Positions 42,792 to 51,837 are shown, numbered from the stretch's first letter. The stretch: 60,812 nucleotides of DNA from Brachybacterium alimentarium (GCF_002332425.1 NZ_NRGS01000027.1:1-60812), one strand, 5' to 3'. Program-made: numbers and translations. Notes: generated by a model not told the origin, from the sequence alone.

Positions 42792-44567
42792 ATGGACAAG
42801 GAGCGCCGGCACGGGGAGAACCAGGATTCGGACTGGATCTTCGCGACCGATGACCCTCACACCCTGCCCACCGAACGTCTGCCCGACCGTGCAGAATTCG
42901 ACCGCTACTCCGCCCCGCTGCTCGCACGGCGCCGCAGCGCCGCCCTGCCGCCGGGCGAGAACGAGACCGTCGACCTCAGCGGCCTGGACCCCGAGCAGCT
43001 GCGCGCGGGCACCGAGCCCGACGCGGCGACCGGCGCGATCCCCGCGATCGACCCCGACGCCGAGGAGGATGCGGTCCCGACCACGGTGACCGTGCCCGAG
43101 GAGTCCGTCGGCCCCAGCACCACCGCTCCGCTGCGGGCCCCGCGAGACGTCACCTACGCCCGCTCGGGCACCACGCCCAACGCCGAGGATGAGGACGCCC
43201 CCGCCACCGGGCTGAACGGCTTCGTGCTCCCGGAGCGCTTCAAGAACCTCGGGATCTTCGACGCACTGCGCGACGTGATGGCCCTGATCTGCATGGTCGC
43301 GGCCATGACCACCACCTTCACCGTCGCCCACAGCACGCTGGTGGACGGCGTCGGCAAGATCGTCATCGGAGTGGGACTGGCGGCCCTGGTCGCCGTGCAC
43401 CTGATGCGCTGGATCCCGTCGACGCCGCCGCTGCCCGCCATCCGCGTGGTGCGGGTGGCGGGTCTCGCCCCGGCGCTGCTGGTGGCCGTCGGCACCGTCG
43501 TCTCCGATCTGGTGGGCTCGCTGCCGGTGCTGTTCTCCTCCCTGCCCGACGGCCCGCCCGTCGGCCTCGGGGTGGGCGTCTCGCTGCTGCTGCTCGGCGC
43601 GATCCTCGGCATCGAGCCCCGCGCTCATGAGGGCTACCTCCCGCAGGCCCGCGCCCGCCGCGTCGCGAGGATCCTGCTGGTCGCCGTCGGGATCGCCGCG
43701 GCCGCAGCGCTGCTCCTGGCCCTCGTGATGATCATCGGGCGCCTGTTCACCACGGGCTGGAGCTACTCGCTGCTGGTCATCGGCGACACCGTGATCTCCG
43801 CGCTGCTGCTGGGCATCGTGCTGGCCTCCGCGCTGCTGCGCGAGCGCTCCTGGTACGTGTTCTCCACCGCCGCGGTGAGCAGCCTGGCGGTCGCGGCACT
43901 CGCGGACAACACCCTGCAGCTGCAGTTCGCCGCACCGCTGAGCTTCGCGACCGACTACGTGTACCTGCCGTTCCTCTTCGCCGCCCTCGGGCTGATGATC
44001 TCCCGGTCGTTCGTGCGCACCATGCCGATCGCCTTCCAGCGCACGGACTGGCTCGTGTTCACCGTGCGCGCCTTCGAGTTCAGCGCCCTCCTGCACACCG
44101 CGGCGGTCCTGTGGCACGTGCTGGCCGCCGTCGTCGCGACCAGCGGGCGCATCCAAGGCAGCCCCGTGCTGCACCTCATCGATGCCGCCGTGTGCCTGTG
44201 CTTCGTCGCGGTCTCGCTGTTCGCCCGCACCTCGCTGCTGTCGCGGCCCGCCGTCACCGCCCGGGCCAACGGCGTGATCGCAGGCCTGCTGATGGTCGTC
44301 GTCGGCTTCCTGGACGTCATCGTGAACTCGCTCGCGACCGGCGCCGGCGCGGGGCTCGTCACGGGCGGCACGGCGCTGACCGTCGGCATCGCGGCCGCGC
44401 TCATGCTCACCGTGCCCGCCCCGGTCCGCGACGAGTTCGGCGCCCCCGACATCGTGCGCATGTTCGCGGACTTCCGCGCCCGCGACTCCGGCAGCATCTC
44501 GCTGCTGAGCCAGGTCCCGGACGTCACCGAGGAGACCGCTCGCAAGAAGGCGTTCCCGGGCCGCTGA
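42792..44567 (+). CDS. Large polytopic membrane protein of unknown family
   Basis: 591 residues from the ATG at 42792. The first 140 or so are acidic and disordered (TERLPDRAEFDRYSAPLLAR; DPDAEEDAVPTTVTVPEE). About a dozen hydrophobic helices follow, and then a short cytosolic tail (IVRMFADFRARDSGSISLLS). No catalytic motif is visible. An upstream GTG at 42729 with GGAAGG and a TATGAT box is an alternative that adds 21 residues. The final helical tail resembles Micrococcales-specific membrane proteins with no assigned role. Confidence 0.7.
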   Translation: MDKERRHGENQDSDWIFATDDPHTLPTERLPDRAEFDRYSAPLLARRRSAALPPGENETVDLSGLDPEQLRAGTEPDAATGAIPAIDPDAEEDAVPTTVTVPEESVGPSTTAPLRAPRDVTYARSGTTPNAEDEDAPATGLNGFVLPERFKNLGIFDALRDVMALICMVAAMTTTFTVAHSTLVDGVGKIVIGVGLAALVAVHLMRWIPSTPPLPAIRVVRVAGLAPALLVAVGTVVSDLVGSLPVLFSSLPDGPPVGLGVGVSLLLLGAILGIEPRAHEGYLPQARARRVARILLVAVGIAAAAALLLALVMIIGRLFTTGWSYSLLVIGDTVISALLLGIVLASALLRERSWYVFSTAAVSSLAVAALADNTLQLQFAAPLSFATDYVYLPFLFAALGLMISRSFVRTMPIAFQRTDWLVFTVRAFEFSALLHTAAVLWHVLAAVVATSGRIQGSPVLHLIDAAVCLCFVAVSLFARTSLLSRPAVTARANGVIAGLLMVVVGFLDVIVNSLATGAGAGLVTGGTALTVGIAAALMLTVPAPVRDEFGAPDIVRMFADFRARDSGSISLLSQVPDVTEETARKKAFPGR

Positions 44568-44595
44568 CGCCCGGAGGCCTGCTCCGCCTGACCCC

Positions 44596-44612
44596 GCGAC
44601 CGCTGCGGTCGC
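44596..44612 (+). other. Small hairpin in the leader of the uracil permease gene
   Basis: GCGACCG and CGGTCGC pair around CTG, 27 bases before the permease ATG. Could be a weak terminator of the preceding gene or a leader structure. Confidence 0.35.
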
Positions 44613-44639
44613 CCGGCCCCGATCACCCCTGGGAGACCC

Positions 44640-45938
44640 ATGTTCCGCTGGAGACTGCACGGCGACGGCCGCACGATCTCGCCCGACGCCATCGTCCTGC
44701 CCGAGGAGCGCCTGACCTGGCCGCTGACCATCGGCATCGGCGCCCAGCACGTGATCGCCATGTTCGGCGCCACGTTCCTGGTGCCGCTGCTGACCGGCTT
44801 CCCGCCCTCGACGACACTGCTGTTCTCCGGCATCGGCACGATCCTGTTCCTCACCATCACCCGGAACCGGGTGCCCAGCTACCTGGGCTCCTCCTTCGCC
44901 TTCATCGCGCCGATCACCGCCTCCACACAGGCGCACTCCATGGGCGCGGCGCTCGGCGGCGTGATGATCACCGGCATCCTGCTCGCGCTGCTGGGGCTGC
45001 TGGTCTCCCGGATCGGCACCGGCTGGATCGGTGCGCTCATGCCGCCGGTCGTGATGGGCGCGATCGTCGCCCTGATCGGCTTCAACCTCGCCCCCACCGC
45101 GTACGAGAACTTCCAGGAGTCGGCGTTCACCGCGACCGTCACCCTGTTCGCCGTGGTGCTGTGCACGGCCCTGTTCAAGGGGATGCTGGGCCGGGTCTCG
45201 GTGCTGCTGGGCGTGCTGGTCGGCTACGTCGTGGCCGTGCTGCGCGGAGAGGTCGACTTCAGCCCCGTGGCGGAGGCCGCCTGGTTCGGTCTGCCCGAGT
45301 TCCACCACCCCGAGTTCCATCTCGGCCTGCTGCCGATGTTCCTGCCCGTGGTCGTGGTGCTGCTGGCGGAGAACGTGGGGCACGTGACCAGCGTGGGCCT
45401 GATGACCCATCGCAACCTCGATCACATGGTGGGTCGCACGCTCGCCTCCGACGGCCTGGCCACCGCGCTTTCGGCGGGTTTCGGCGGCTCGCCGACCACC
45501 ACTTACGGCGAGAACATCGGTGTCATGAGCGCGACCCGCGTGTACTCCACGGCCGCCTACTGGGTGGCCGGCATCGTCGCCGTCCTGCTCTCGCTGTCCC
45601 CGAAGGTGGGCGCCGCGATCTTCACCATCCCGCCGGGCGTGCTCGGTGGTGTGACCTTCGTGCTCTACGGCCTGATCGGGATCGTCGGGGTGCGCATGTG
45701 GGTGGACGGTCGCGTCGACTTCTCCCAGCCCAAGAACCAGATCACCGCCGGTGTGGCCCTCGTGGTCGGCATCGCGAACGTGACCTGGACCTTCGAGGGC
45801 ATCACGCTCACCGGTATCGCGCTGGGCACCATCGCGGCTCTGGTCATCTACCACGCGATGAACGTGCTGGGCCGGATCACCGGCACCGATGTGCACTCCG
45901 AGCCGGCCGAGGCCGTGGAGCCGACGCCGCACGGCTGA
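44640..45938 (+). CDS. Uracil/xanthine permease (NCS2 family)
   Basis: 432 residues, fourteen-helix NCS2 fold. The two substrate Glu motifs are present: LAENVGHVTSVGLM in helix 8 and PTTTYGENIGVM in helix 10. GIGAQHVIAMFGATFLVPLL is the typical start. It imports uracil or xanthine with protons. The start has GGGAG just upstream. No pyr genes are near. Confidence 0.92.
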   Translation: MFRWRLHGDGRTISPDAIVLPEERLTWPLTIGIGAQHVIAMFGATFLVPLLTGFPPSTTLLFSGIGTILFLTITRNRVPSYLGSSFAFIAPITASTQAHSMGAALGGVMITGILLALLGLLVSRIGTGWIGALMPPVVMGAIVALIGFNLAPTAYENFQESAFTATVTLFAVVLCTALFKGMLGRVSVLLGVLVGYVVAVLRGEVDFSPVAEAAWFGLPEFHHPEFHLGLLPMFLPVVVVLLAENVGHVTSVGLMTHRNLDHMVGRTLASDGLATALSAGFGGSPTTTYGENIGVMSATRVYSTAAYWVAGIVAVLLSLSPKVGAAIFTIPPGVLGGVTFVLYGLIGIVGVRMWVDGRVDFSQPKNQITAGVALVVGIANVTWTFEGITLTGIALGTIAALVIYHAMNVLGRITGTDVHSEPAEAVEPTPHG

Positions 45939-45998
45939 GCCCGACGCATGAGCCCGATGGCTGATGCTGACGTCGGGCATCCGACCTCGGGCGTCCGA

Positions 45999-46014
45999 CG
46001 TCGGGCGCCCGACG
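45999..46014. repeat. 16-bp perfect palindrome, likely hairpin after the permease gene
   Basis: CGTCGGGCGCCCGACG, preceded by related units (CGTCGGGC, CCGACCTCGGGC) from 45970. Possible terminator separating the permease from the iron operon. Confidence 0.45.
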
Positions 46015-46058
46015 GTCACGGGCTGCTCACAGAATTGGACAAGCCTCGACGCGCGTAA

Positions 46059-46077
46059 TGAGGTAAGGCTAGGCTTC
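46059..46077. promoter_or_regulatory. IdeR/DtxR-like iron box
   Basis: TGAGGTAAGGCTAGGCTTC matches the actinobacterial iron-box consensus (TTAGGTWAGSCTAACCTAA) at about 13 of 19 positions, best in the left half. It covers the -10 box of the iron-import operon, so iron-loaded repressor would block transcription. Confidence 0.65.
46070..46075 (+). promoter_or_regulatory. Leaderless -10 box for the iron-import operon
   Basis: TAGGCT, 7 bases before the GTG at 46083 and inside the iron box. A weak TCGACG -35 lies at 46046-46051. Confidence 0.6.
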
Positions 46078-46082
46078 CCCTC

Positions 46083-46925
46083 GTGCCCGAGAACCTCTCC
46101 ACCCCTCGCCCCGCCCTCACCGGGCAGGAGCTGCATCTGCGCTACGGCCGGACGCCCGTCGTCCACGGGGTCTCGATCAACCTGATCCCCGGGACGGTCA
46201 CGACGCTGCTGGGCCCCAACGGCAGCGGCAAATCCACCGTGCTGCGGTCCCTGGCGCGCCTGCATCCGCTGGGCAGCGGCGAGATCCGGTTGGGCGGGCC
46301 CGAGGGGGAGCGCGACGCCGCTCTGCTGAGCGCCAAGGAGCTCGCCCGGGCCCTCGCGCTGTTCTCCCAGTCCCGCACCAGCCCGCAGGGGCTCTCCGTG
46401 CGCGACGTCGTCGCCTTCGGTCGGCACCCGCACCGGCGGCGCTTCGCCGGCCTCACGGACGCGGACCGCGCCGCGATCAGCCACGCCATGGAGCTGACCG
46501 GCATCGCCGACTTCGCTCCCCGCGGCATCGGGGAGCTCTCCGGCGGCGAGATGCAGCGCGTCTGGCTCGCCTCGTGTCTCGCCCAGGACACCGGGATCGT
46601 GCTGCTGGACGAGCCCACCAACCACCTCGACCTGCGCTACCAGATCGAGACCCTCGACCTGGTGCGCGATCTCGCCGAGATCCACGGCGTCGCCGTGGGC
46701 ATCGTGCTGCACGACCTCGACCATGCCGCCCGCATCGCCGATCAGGTGGTGCTGCTCAGCGCCGGCCGCATCCATGCCGCGGGCGCCGTCGCGGACGTGC
46801 TCACCTCCGAGCACCTCAGCGATGTCTACGACATCCCCATCGACGTCGCGCACGATCCTGGCACCGGCCGCCTCCGCATCGACGCCCTGGGACGTCACGG
46901 CGCACGCGTGGCCGCACCGGTCTGA
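46083..46925 (+). CDS. Iron-siderophore ABC transporter, ATP-binding protein (FecE/FhuC type)
   Basis: 280 residues. Walker A GPNGSGKST, Q-loop SQSRTSPQGL, signature LSGGEMQRVWLASCLAQ, Walker B IVLLDEPTNHLD, and a switch His in VLHDLDHAARIADQV. The order and the family-specific ASCLAQDT segment place it with ferric-siderophore/cobalamin importers. It pairs with the binding protein and double permease downstream. The start is set by the leaderless promoter. Confidence 0.93.
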   Translation: MPENLSTPRPALTGQELHLRYGRTPVVHGVSINLIPGTVTTLLGPNGSGKSTVLRSLARLHPLGSGEIRLGGPEGERDAALLSAKELARALALFSQSRTSPQGLSVRDVVAFGRHPHRRRFAGLTDADRAAISHAMELTGIADFAPRGIGELSGGEMQRVWLASCLAQDTGIVLLDEPTNHLDLRYQIETLDLVRDLAEIHGVAVGIVLHDLDHAARIADQVVLLSAGRIHAAGAVADVLTSEHLSDVYDIPIDVAHDPGTGRLRIDALGRHGARVAAPV

Positions 46926-47098
46926 CCGCCGACGCACGCTCGATCTGCGTGATCCCGGGGGCCCCGCGTCTGACCGCGGCACCTGACCACCGTGACCCCG
47001 GCGCGTGACCCCCGTGAGCCCTACGCCTGATCCCTCCGTCATTCCTCCGCCCGACGCCGATCCCGTCGACGTCGTCCCTCATCCCGCCAGGAGCCCCC

Positions 47099-48142
47099 AT
47101 GATCCGCAGTCCCCGTCGCGCCCTCGCCGCGCTCACCGCCGTCGCGGCCACGGCCGCCCTCGCCGCCTGCGGCACCACCGAGATGGACGACTCCGCGGCG
47201 GGGACGCCCTCGGACGCCGCCGCGCTCAGCGACTCCTGCGCACAGGACACCACGACCACGTCGACCGAGCCGGTCTCGGTGACCGATGACCTCGGCCGCA
47301 CCGTTGAGCTCGACGGGCCCGCCGAGCGCGTCGCCGTCCTGGAGTGGCAGCAGGTCGAGGACGCCCTCACCCTGTGCGTCGCGCCCGTCGCGGTCGCGGA
47401 CGTCGAGGGCTTCGGCACCTGGAACACCGCCGAGACCCTGCCCGAGGGCACGGCCGACGTCGGCACCCGCGGAGAGCCGAACCTCGACGCCCTCGCGGCT
47501 GCGGATCCGGACCTGATCATCGTCGAGGCCACCGGTGAGGACGATCCCGTCGTCGAGCAGCTCGAGAGCCTCGGCGTCCCCGTCCTGGCGACCGTCGGCG
47601 CCGACGCTGCAGACCCGATCGGCACGATGACCGGGCTGTTCTCGCTCATCGCCGAGACCACGGGACGCACCGAGCGCGCCGACGCGGTGCTCAGCGAATT
47701 CGACGAGCACATCGCCGAGGCCCGCACCCAGGTCGCCGACGCTGACCTCACCACCACCGACTTCGTCTACTTCGACGGCTGGGTCGACGGCGGCAATGTG
47801 TCGATCCGGCCCTTCGGCTCGGGCGCGCTGTTCACGGCGCTCGGCGAGGAGCTCGGGCTGACCAGCGTCTGGACCGGCGAGACCGACCCCGCCTACGGAC
47901 TGGGCCAGACCGACATCGAGGGCCTGACCGCGGTGGGCGATGCCAACCTCATCTACACCTCGACCGACGACCCCGCGGGCAACTACGTCACCGAGCTCGA
48001 GAAGAACGATCTGTGGACCGGCCTTCCTGCCGTGCAGGACGGCCGCGCCTACGCCTTCCCCGCCGGCATCTGGACGTTCGGCGGCCCCCGCTCCTCCGAG
48101 CAGGCCATCGACGCCTATGTCGAAATCCTGACCGCCTCGTGA
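47099..48142 (+). CDS. Iron-siderophore ABC transporter, substrate-binding lipoprotein
   Basis: 347 residues. Lipoprotein signal MIRSPRRALAALTAVAATAA ends at the lipobox LAAC. The mature part has the FecB/FepB clamshell: VTDDLGRTVELDGPAERVAV, a DLIIVEATGED strand and a long linking helix. It captures ferric siderophore or haem outside the membrane. The ATG has AGGAG. The stop overlaps the permease GTG (GTGA). The 173-bp gap before it holds short GTGACC repeats but no evident promoter. Confidence 0.93.
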   Translation: MIRSPRRALAALTAVAATAALAACGTTEMDDSAAGTPSDAAALSDSCAQDTTTTSTEPVSVTDDLGRTVELDGPAERVAVLEWQQVEDALTLCVAPVAVADVEGFGTWNTAETLPEGTADVGTRGEPNLDALAAADPDLIIVEATGEDDPVVEQLESLGVPVLATVGADAADPIGTMTGLFSLIAETTGRTERADAVLSEFDEHIAEARTQVADADLTTTDFVYFDGWVDGGNVSIRPFGSGALFTALGEELGLTSVWTGETDPAYGLGQTDIEGLTAVGDANLIYTSTDDPAGNYVTELEKNDLWTGLPAVQDGRAYAFPAGIWTFGGPRSSEQAIDAYVEILTAS

Positions 48143-50286
48143 CGTCCCGGGCGACTCATCCCTCGCCCGCTCGCCGTTCGCCCGCTCACCCCTCGCCCGA
48201 TCAGGCCCCGGGCCGCAGGGCTCGCGAGTCGCTGCGGGTCGGCGCCGGGGGGATCCTCGGCGGGATCTCCACGCTGGTGCTGCTGGCATTCGGCGTGGCG
48301 CTCGTCGGCGCCTGGCACCTGACCCAGGGCACCTCCGGGATCGGGCTGGGGGACCTGCTCGCCGCCCTGGCCGGGGGAGAGGACACGGTGGGCGGGGTCG
48401 CGATCAGCGACGTCGTCACCGCGTCCCGGCTGCCGCGCCTGCTGGCCGGGGTCGCCGTCGGAGTGGCCCTCGGCTGCGCCGGCGCCCTGCTGCAGTCCGT
48501 GTCCCGCAACGCGCTCGCCTCGCCGGACACCCTCGCCGTCACCGCCGGATCCTACTTCGCCCTGTCGCTGGTCGCAGCGCTGAACATCGCGGTGCCGCTG
48601 TGGGCCTCCAGCGGCGTCGCCTTCGTCGGCGGGCTGCTCGCCGCCGGCATCGTGCTGGCCCTCGCCGGCGGCGCCGGCTCCTCGACCACGCGCCTGATCC
48701 TCGCCGGCTCCGCGGTCGCGATGGCGCTGCAGTCGGGCACCTCGATGCTGCTGATCCTCTTCGAGGCCGAGACCACGGGGCTGTACGCGTGGGGCAGCGG
48801 CTCCCTGTCCCAGCTGAACCTCACGGCCTCCCTGCGCGCGCTCCCGCTCATCGCCGCCGTGCTGATCCTGGCCCTGGTGCTGAGCAGGCGCCTGGACGTG
48901 CTCGGTCTCGGCGACGACGCCGCTTCGGGGCTGGGCGTCCCGGTGCGCTCCACCCGGGTTCTCGCCGTGCTCGCCGCCGTGCTGCTGACCAGCACCGCCG
49001 TCACCGTCGCCGGGCCCATCGCCTTCGTCGGCCTCGGCGCCCCCGTGCTCGCCCGTCTGCTGGGCGGCGTGGTGCGCTCCCTGAACCGCCACCTGCTGTT
49101 GATCCCCGCCGCCGGACTGATCGGCGCCCTCGTGGTGCTCCTGGCCGACGCCACGGTGCGCGCGATCCTCGGCCCGCAGGGCGCGACCTCGGTCCCGACG
49201 GGGATCCCCACCGCGCTGCTCGGCGCGATCGTCATCATCCTCATGGCCCGCAGGCTGCCGGATTCCGGGGCCGCCGCCCAGCCGCCGCAGGCGCGCACCG
49301 GCCTGCGCTCGCGACGCCGCGTGGTGATCGTGCTCGTGGCGTGCGTGACGGCACTGCTGGGCATCGCGCTGCTGGGCCTGCTGGCCGGGAGCCTGTGGCT
49401 GCGCACCGGCGACATCGCCCTCTGGTTCCAGGGGGACGCCCCCTCTCTCGTGGCGCGGGCGCTGGGGGAGCGCGTGCCGCGGATGAGCGCCGCCGTGCTC
49501 GCCGGTGCGGCGCTGGCCCTGGCCGGCTGCGTCGTCCAGTCCACCGTGCGCAACCCGCTCGCCGAGCCCGGCCTGCTGGGCATCACCGCCGGTGCGGGCC
49601 TCGGCGCCGTGATCGTCGTGACGGCGCTCGGCGGCGGCCGAACGCTGATGATCCTCGCCGCCGTGCTCGCCGGGATCGCGACCTTCGCGCTCATCGGGCT
49701 GCTGGCCTGGCGTGGCGGTCTGGCCCCGGAGCGCTTCGTGCTGGTGGGCATCGGCGTGGGCTACGCGATGAGCTCGTTGACCACCTTCCTGCTCCTGCAG
49801 GCCAATGCCTGGGACACCCCGCGGATCCTCACCTGGCTCTCGGGCACCACCTACGGCCGCACTCTGAACGACGTGGTCCCCGTGCTGGTCGTGCTCGCGA
49901 TCGCGGTGCCGCTGATGCTCGGACTGCACCGCGAGCTGGACCTGCTGGCGATCGACGAGGACTCCCCGCGTCTGCTCGGCGTGCGGCTCGAACGCACCCG
50001 CATGGCGGTGCTCGGCCTCGCCGCGGTGCTCGCCGCGATCAGCGTGGTCGCCGTCGGCGTGGTGGGCTTCGTGGGTCTGATCGCTCCCCACCTCGCGCGA
50101 TCCCTCGTGGGCGGCCGGCACCTGCGCAGCATCCCGGTGGCGATGCTGCTGGGCGGCGTCCTGGTGGGGCTGGCCGACGCGCTGGGCCGCTCGCTCATCG
50201 CCCCGGCACAGGTGCCCGCCGGGCTGCTGGTCTCCCTGATCGGCGCGCCCTACTTCGTCTGGCTGCTCTGGCGCTCCCGCGTGTGA
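48139..50286 (+). CDS. Iron-siderophore ABC transporter, fused double permease (FhuB type)
   Basis: 715 residues: two complete FecCD permease domains in one chain (about 45-375 and 395-710), each with roughly ten helices. The ATPase-coupling motif is FVGLIAPHLARSLVGG in the second half. The equivalent in the first half is FVGLGAPVLARLLGG, lacking the His. This fusion makes the usual dimer a single polypeptide, as in FhuB. The GTG start overlaps the binding-protein stop; a Ser/Pro/His-rich head of 30 residues precedes the first helix. Confidence 0.93.
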   Translation: MTSRATHPSPARRSPAHPSPDQAPGRRARESLRVGAGGILGGISTLVLLAFGVALVGAWHLTQGTSGIGLGDLLAALAGGEDTVGGVAISDVVTASRLPRLLAGVAVGVALGCAGALLQSVSRNALASPDTLAVTAGSYFALSLVAALNIAVPLWASSGVAFVGGLLAAGIVLALAGGAGSSTTRLILAGSAVAMALQSGTSMLLILFEAETTGLYAWGSGSLSQLNLTASLRALPLIAAVLILALVLSRRLDVLGLGDDAASGLGVPVRSTRVLAVLAAVLLTSTAVTVAGPIAFVGLGAPVLARLLGGVVRSLNRHLLLIPAAGLIGALVVLLADATVRAILGPQGATSVPTGIPTALLGAIVIILMARRLPDSGAAAQPPQARTGLRSRRRVVIVLVACVTALLGIALLGLLAGSLWLRTGDIALWFQGDAPSLVARALGERVPRMSAAVLAGAALALAGCVVQSTVRNPLAEPGLLGITAGAGLGAVIVVTALGGGRTLMILAAVLAGIATFALIGLLAWRGGLAPERFVLVGIGVGYAMSSLTTFLLLQANAWDTPRILTWLSGTTYGRTLNDVVPVLVVLAIAVPLMLGLHRELDLLAIDEDSPRLLGVRLERTRMAVLGLAAVLAAISVVAVGVVGFVGLIAPHLARSLVGGRHLRSIPVAMLLGGVLVGLADALGRSLIAPAQVPAGLLVSLIGAPYFVWLLWRSRV

Positions 50287-50744
50287 GCGCACGCGGCACG
50301 CTCCAGTGCCGGGTGCCGGGCACCGAGCATCGGGCAGACAGAAGTGCTCTCGCCGGTCCGCCCGCCTCGCACCTCCCGCCACCCCGGCGTAATAGGCGGT
50401 ATAGGGCGCTCTAAACGCCTATTACGCCCGGTTACCGGAGCCTTGCCGGAGCGTCGGCCACTGCGGGCCGAGGATCTGGGGTGGCCAGCTTCGCGCTGTC
50501 GCGTTGTCGCGTCGGACGGGACGCAGGTGCTGGGGGAGGAGCTCACGGAGGACGAGAGGGTGGTCCGGGTGCTGGCGGACCTGAGCGATTCGGCGTGGGC
50601 GGTGCGAGCCCGGCGGATCCATGCTGCCGCTCCTCTCGCGGTCGGGTGCTGCTCCGGGGCGCTCAGATCGCCTCAGGTCGCTCAGATTCCCTTTCCCTCA
50701 GGTCGTTCAGCTCGCTCACGTCCCCTCGGGCCCCTCAGGCCCCC
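50287..50744. other. 458-bp gap between the iron operon and ornithine cyclodeaminase
   Basis: Contains the 43-bp near-palindrome at 50386-50428. The rest (about 50440-50690) is open on the plus strand, with a peptide including TQVLGEELTEDERVVRVLAD, but it lacks a clear start signal and family, so I do not call a gene. A CTCAGGTCGCTCAG-like short repeat runs from 50668 to 50735. Confidence 0.6.
50386..50428. repeat. 43-bp near-palindrome with 13-bp perfect arms
   Basis: GGCGTAATAGGCG (50386-50398) and CGCCTATTACGCC (50416-50428) are exact reverse complements around 17 bases, which themselves contain an imperfect dyad TAGGGC/GCTCTA. The arms are AT-richer than the neighbourhood. It lies 100 bases after the iron-permease stop. 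A terminator, an operator or a repeated mobile palindrome are all possible. Confidence 0.7.
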
Positions 50745-51773
50745 TCAGCCCACCGGTGCGAGCACGTCCACCAGGGAGAAGAGGTCCTTGGGATCGTCGG
50801 GGTCGGCCACCAGGTCCACAACTGACTGCAGGTCGGTCCCGGCGGTGGCGTCGCGGGCGCAGCGCAGCGCGGAGAAGTCGGAGATCGCGAAGCCGACGGA
50901 GTCGAACACCGTGATCGCCTCGGGATCGATACGTCCGGCGGCCCGACCGGTGAGCACCTGCCACAGCTCGGTCACGGGGAAGTCCGGCGCCATCTGCTGG
51001 ATCTCTCCCTCGATGCGGGTCTGCGGGGTGAACTCGACGATCACCTGCGCGGCCTGCAGGATCCGGGCGTCGAGCTCCGTCTTGCCGGGGCAGTCACCGC
51101 CGATCGCGTTGACGTGCACGCCCGGCCGCACCTGGGCGATGTCCAGGATCGTGTTGCGGGCCTTGTCCGCCGTGCAGGTGGTGATGATGTCGGCCCCCGC
51201 GACCGCGTCGTCGACCGAGGCGGCGGCGTGCACCCGGAAACCGAGGGGCTCGAGGTTCCTGCGCACCTTCTCGATCGCGGCAGGATCGATGTCGAACACC
51301 CGTAGGTCCTCGATGCCGAGCACTCCGCGGGCGGCGAGAGCCTGGAACTCCGACTGCGAGCCGGCACCGATCAGGGCGAGGGTGCGGGAATCGGGCCGGG
51401 CGAGGAGTCTCGCCGCGAGGGCCGACGTCGCAGCGGTGCGCAACGCTGTCAGCAGCGTCATCTCCGCGAGGAAGGTCGGGTAGCCGGTGTCGACGTCGGC
51501 CAGCACCCCGAAAGCCGTGACGGTCTGCAGGCCGCGCGACGGATTCGAGGGATGGCCGTTGACGTACTTGAAGGAGTAGAGCTCCCCGTCGGAGGCAGGC
51601 ATCAGCTCGATCACGCCCAGCGGGGTGTGGCTGGCGATCCGCGGGATCTTCTCGAAGCTCTGCCAGCGGCGGAAGTCCGCCTCAAGACAGTCGGTCATGC
51701 GCATGAGGATCTTCTCGACCCCGTCGCGCCGGAGCCATCGGGCCGTGTGCGCGACATCGAGCAGCTGGGTCAT
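50745..51773 (-). CDS. Ornithine cyclodeaminase
   Basis: 342 residues. The family block SFKYVNGHPSNP...GLQTVTAFGVLADVDTGYP is intact, including the Lys and the substrate loop. EMTLLTALRTAATSALAARLL and the NAD loop ALIGAGSQSEFQALA follow. It converts ornithine to proline and ammonia with NAD. Close relatives (SbnB type) act in siderophore synthesis, which is notable beside an iron importer, but this sequence looks like the classic arginine/ornithine catabolic form. The ATG has AGGAGG at 7 bases. Confidence 0.9.
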   Translation of the reverse strand: MTQLLDVAHTARWLRRDGVEKILMRMTDCLEADFRRWQSFEKIPRIASHTPLGVIELMPASDGELYSFKYVNGHPSNPSRGLQTVTAFGVLADVDTGYPTFLAEMTLLTALRTAATSALAARLLARPDSRTLALIGAGSQSEFQALAARGVLGIEDLRVFDIDPAAIEKVRRNLEPLGFRVHAAASVDDAVAGADIITTCTADKARNTILDIAQVRPGVHVNAIGGDCPGKTELDARILQAAQVIVEFTPQTRIEGEIQQMAPDFPVTELWQVLTGRAAGRIDPEAITVFDSVGFAISDFSALRCARDATAGTDLQSVVDLVADPDDPKDLFSLVDVLAPVG

Positions 51774-51837
51774 GGCGGCACCTCCTGGATGCGGGGCCGA
51801 CGACGGTGTCGGCCCGGACCCCTCCAGGGTAGGGACT

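Noticed and set aside
42711..47042. A 1443-residue open frame on the minus strand
   Set aside because: It lies antisense to three well-supported genes (42792, 44640, 46083) and is His/Asp/Gln low complexity.
48115..50382. A long minus-strand frame across the iron permease
   Set aside because: Shadow of the FecCD repeat gene; composition Gln/His/Arg-rich.
50386..50428. Chromosome-dimer dif site
   Set aside because: The arm sequences and 17-base centre do not fit the 28-bp XerC/XerD pattern.
50344..51483. A 379-residue plus-strand frame before and over ornithine cyclodeaminase
   Set aside because: Its second half is antisense to a clear enzyme gene. The first part has one protein-like stretch but no start signal or family.
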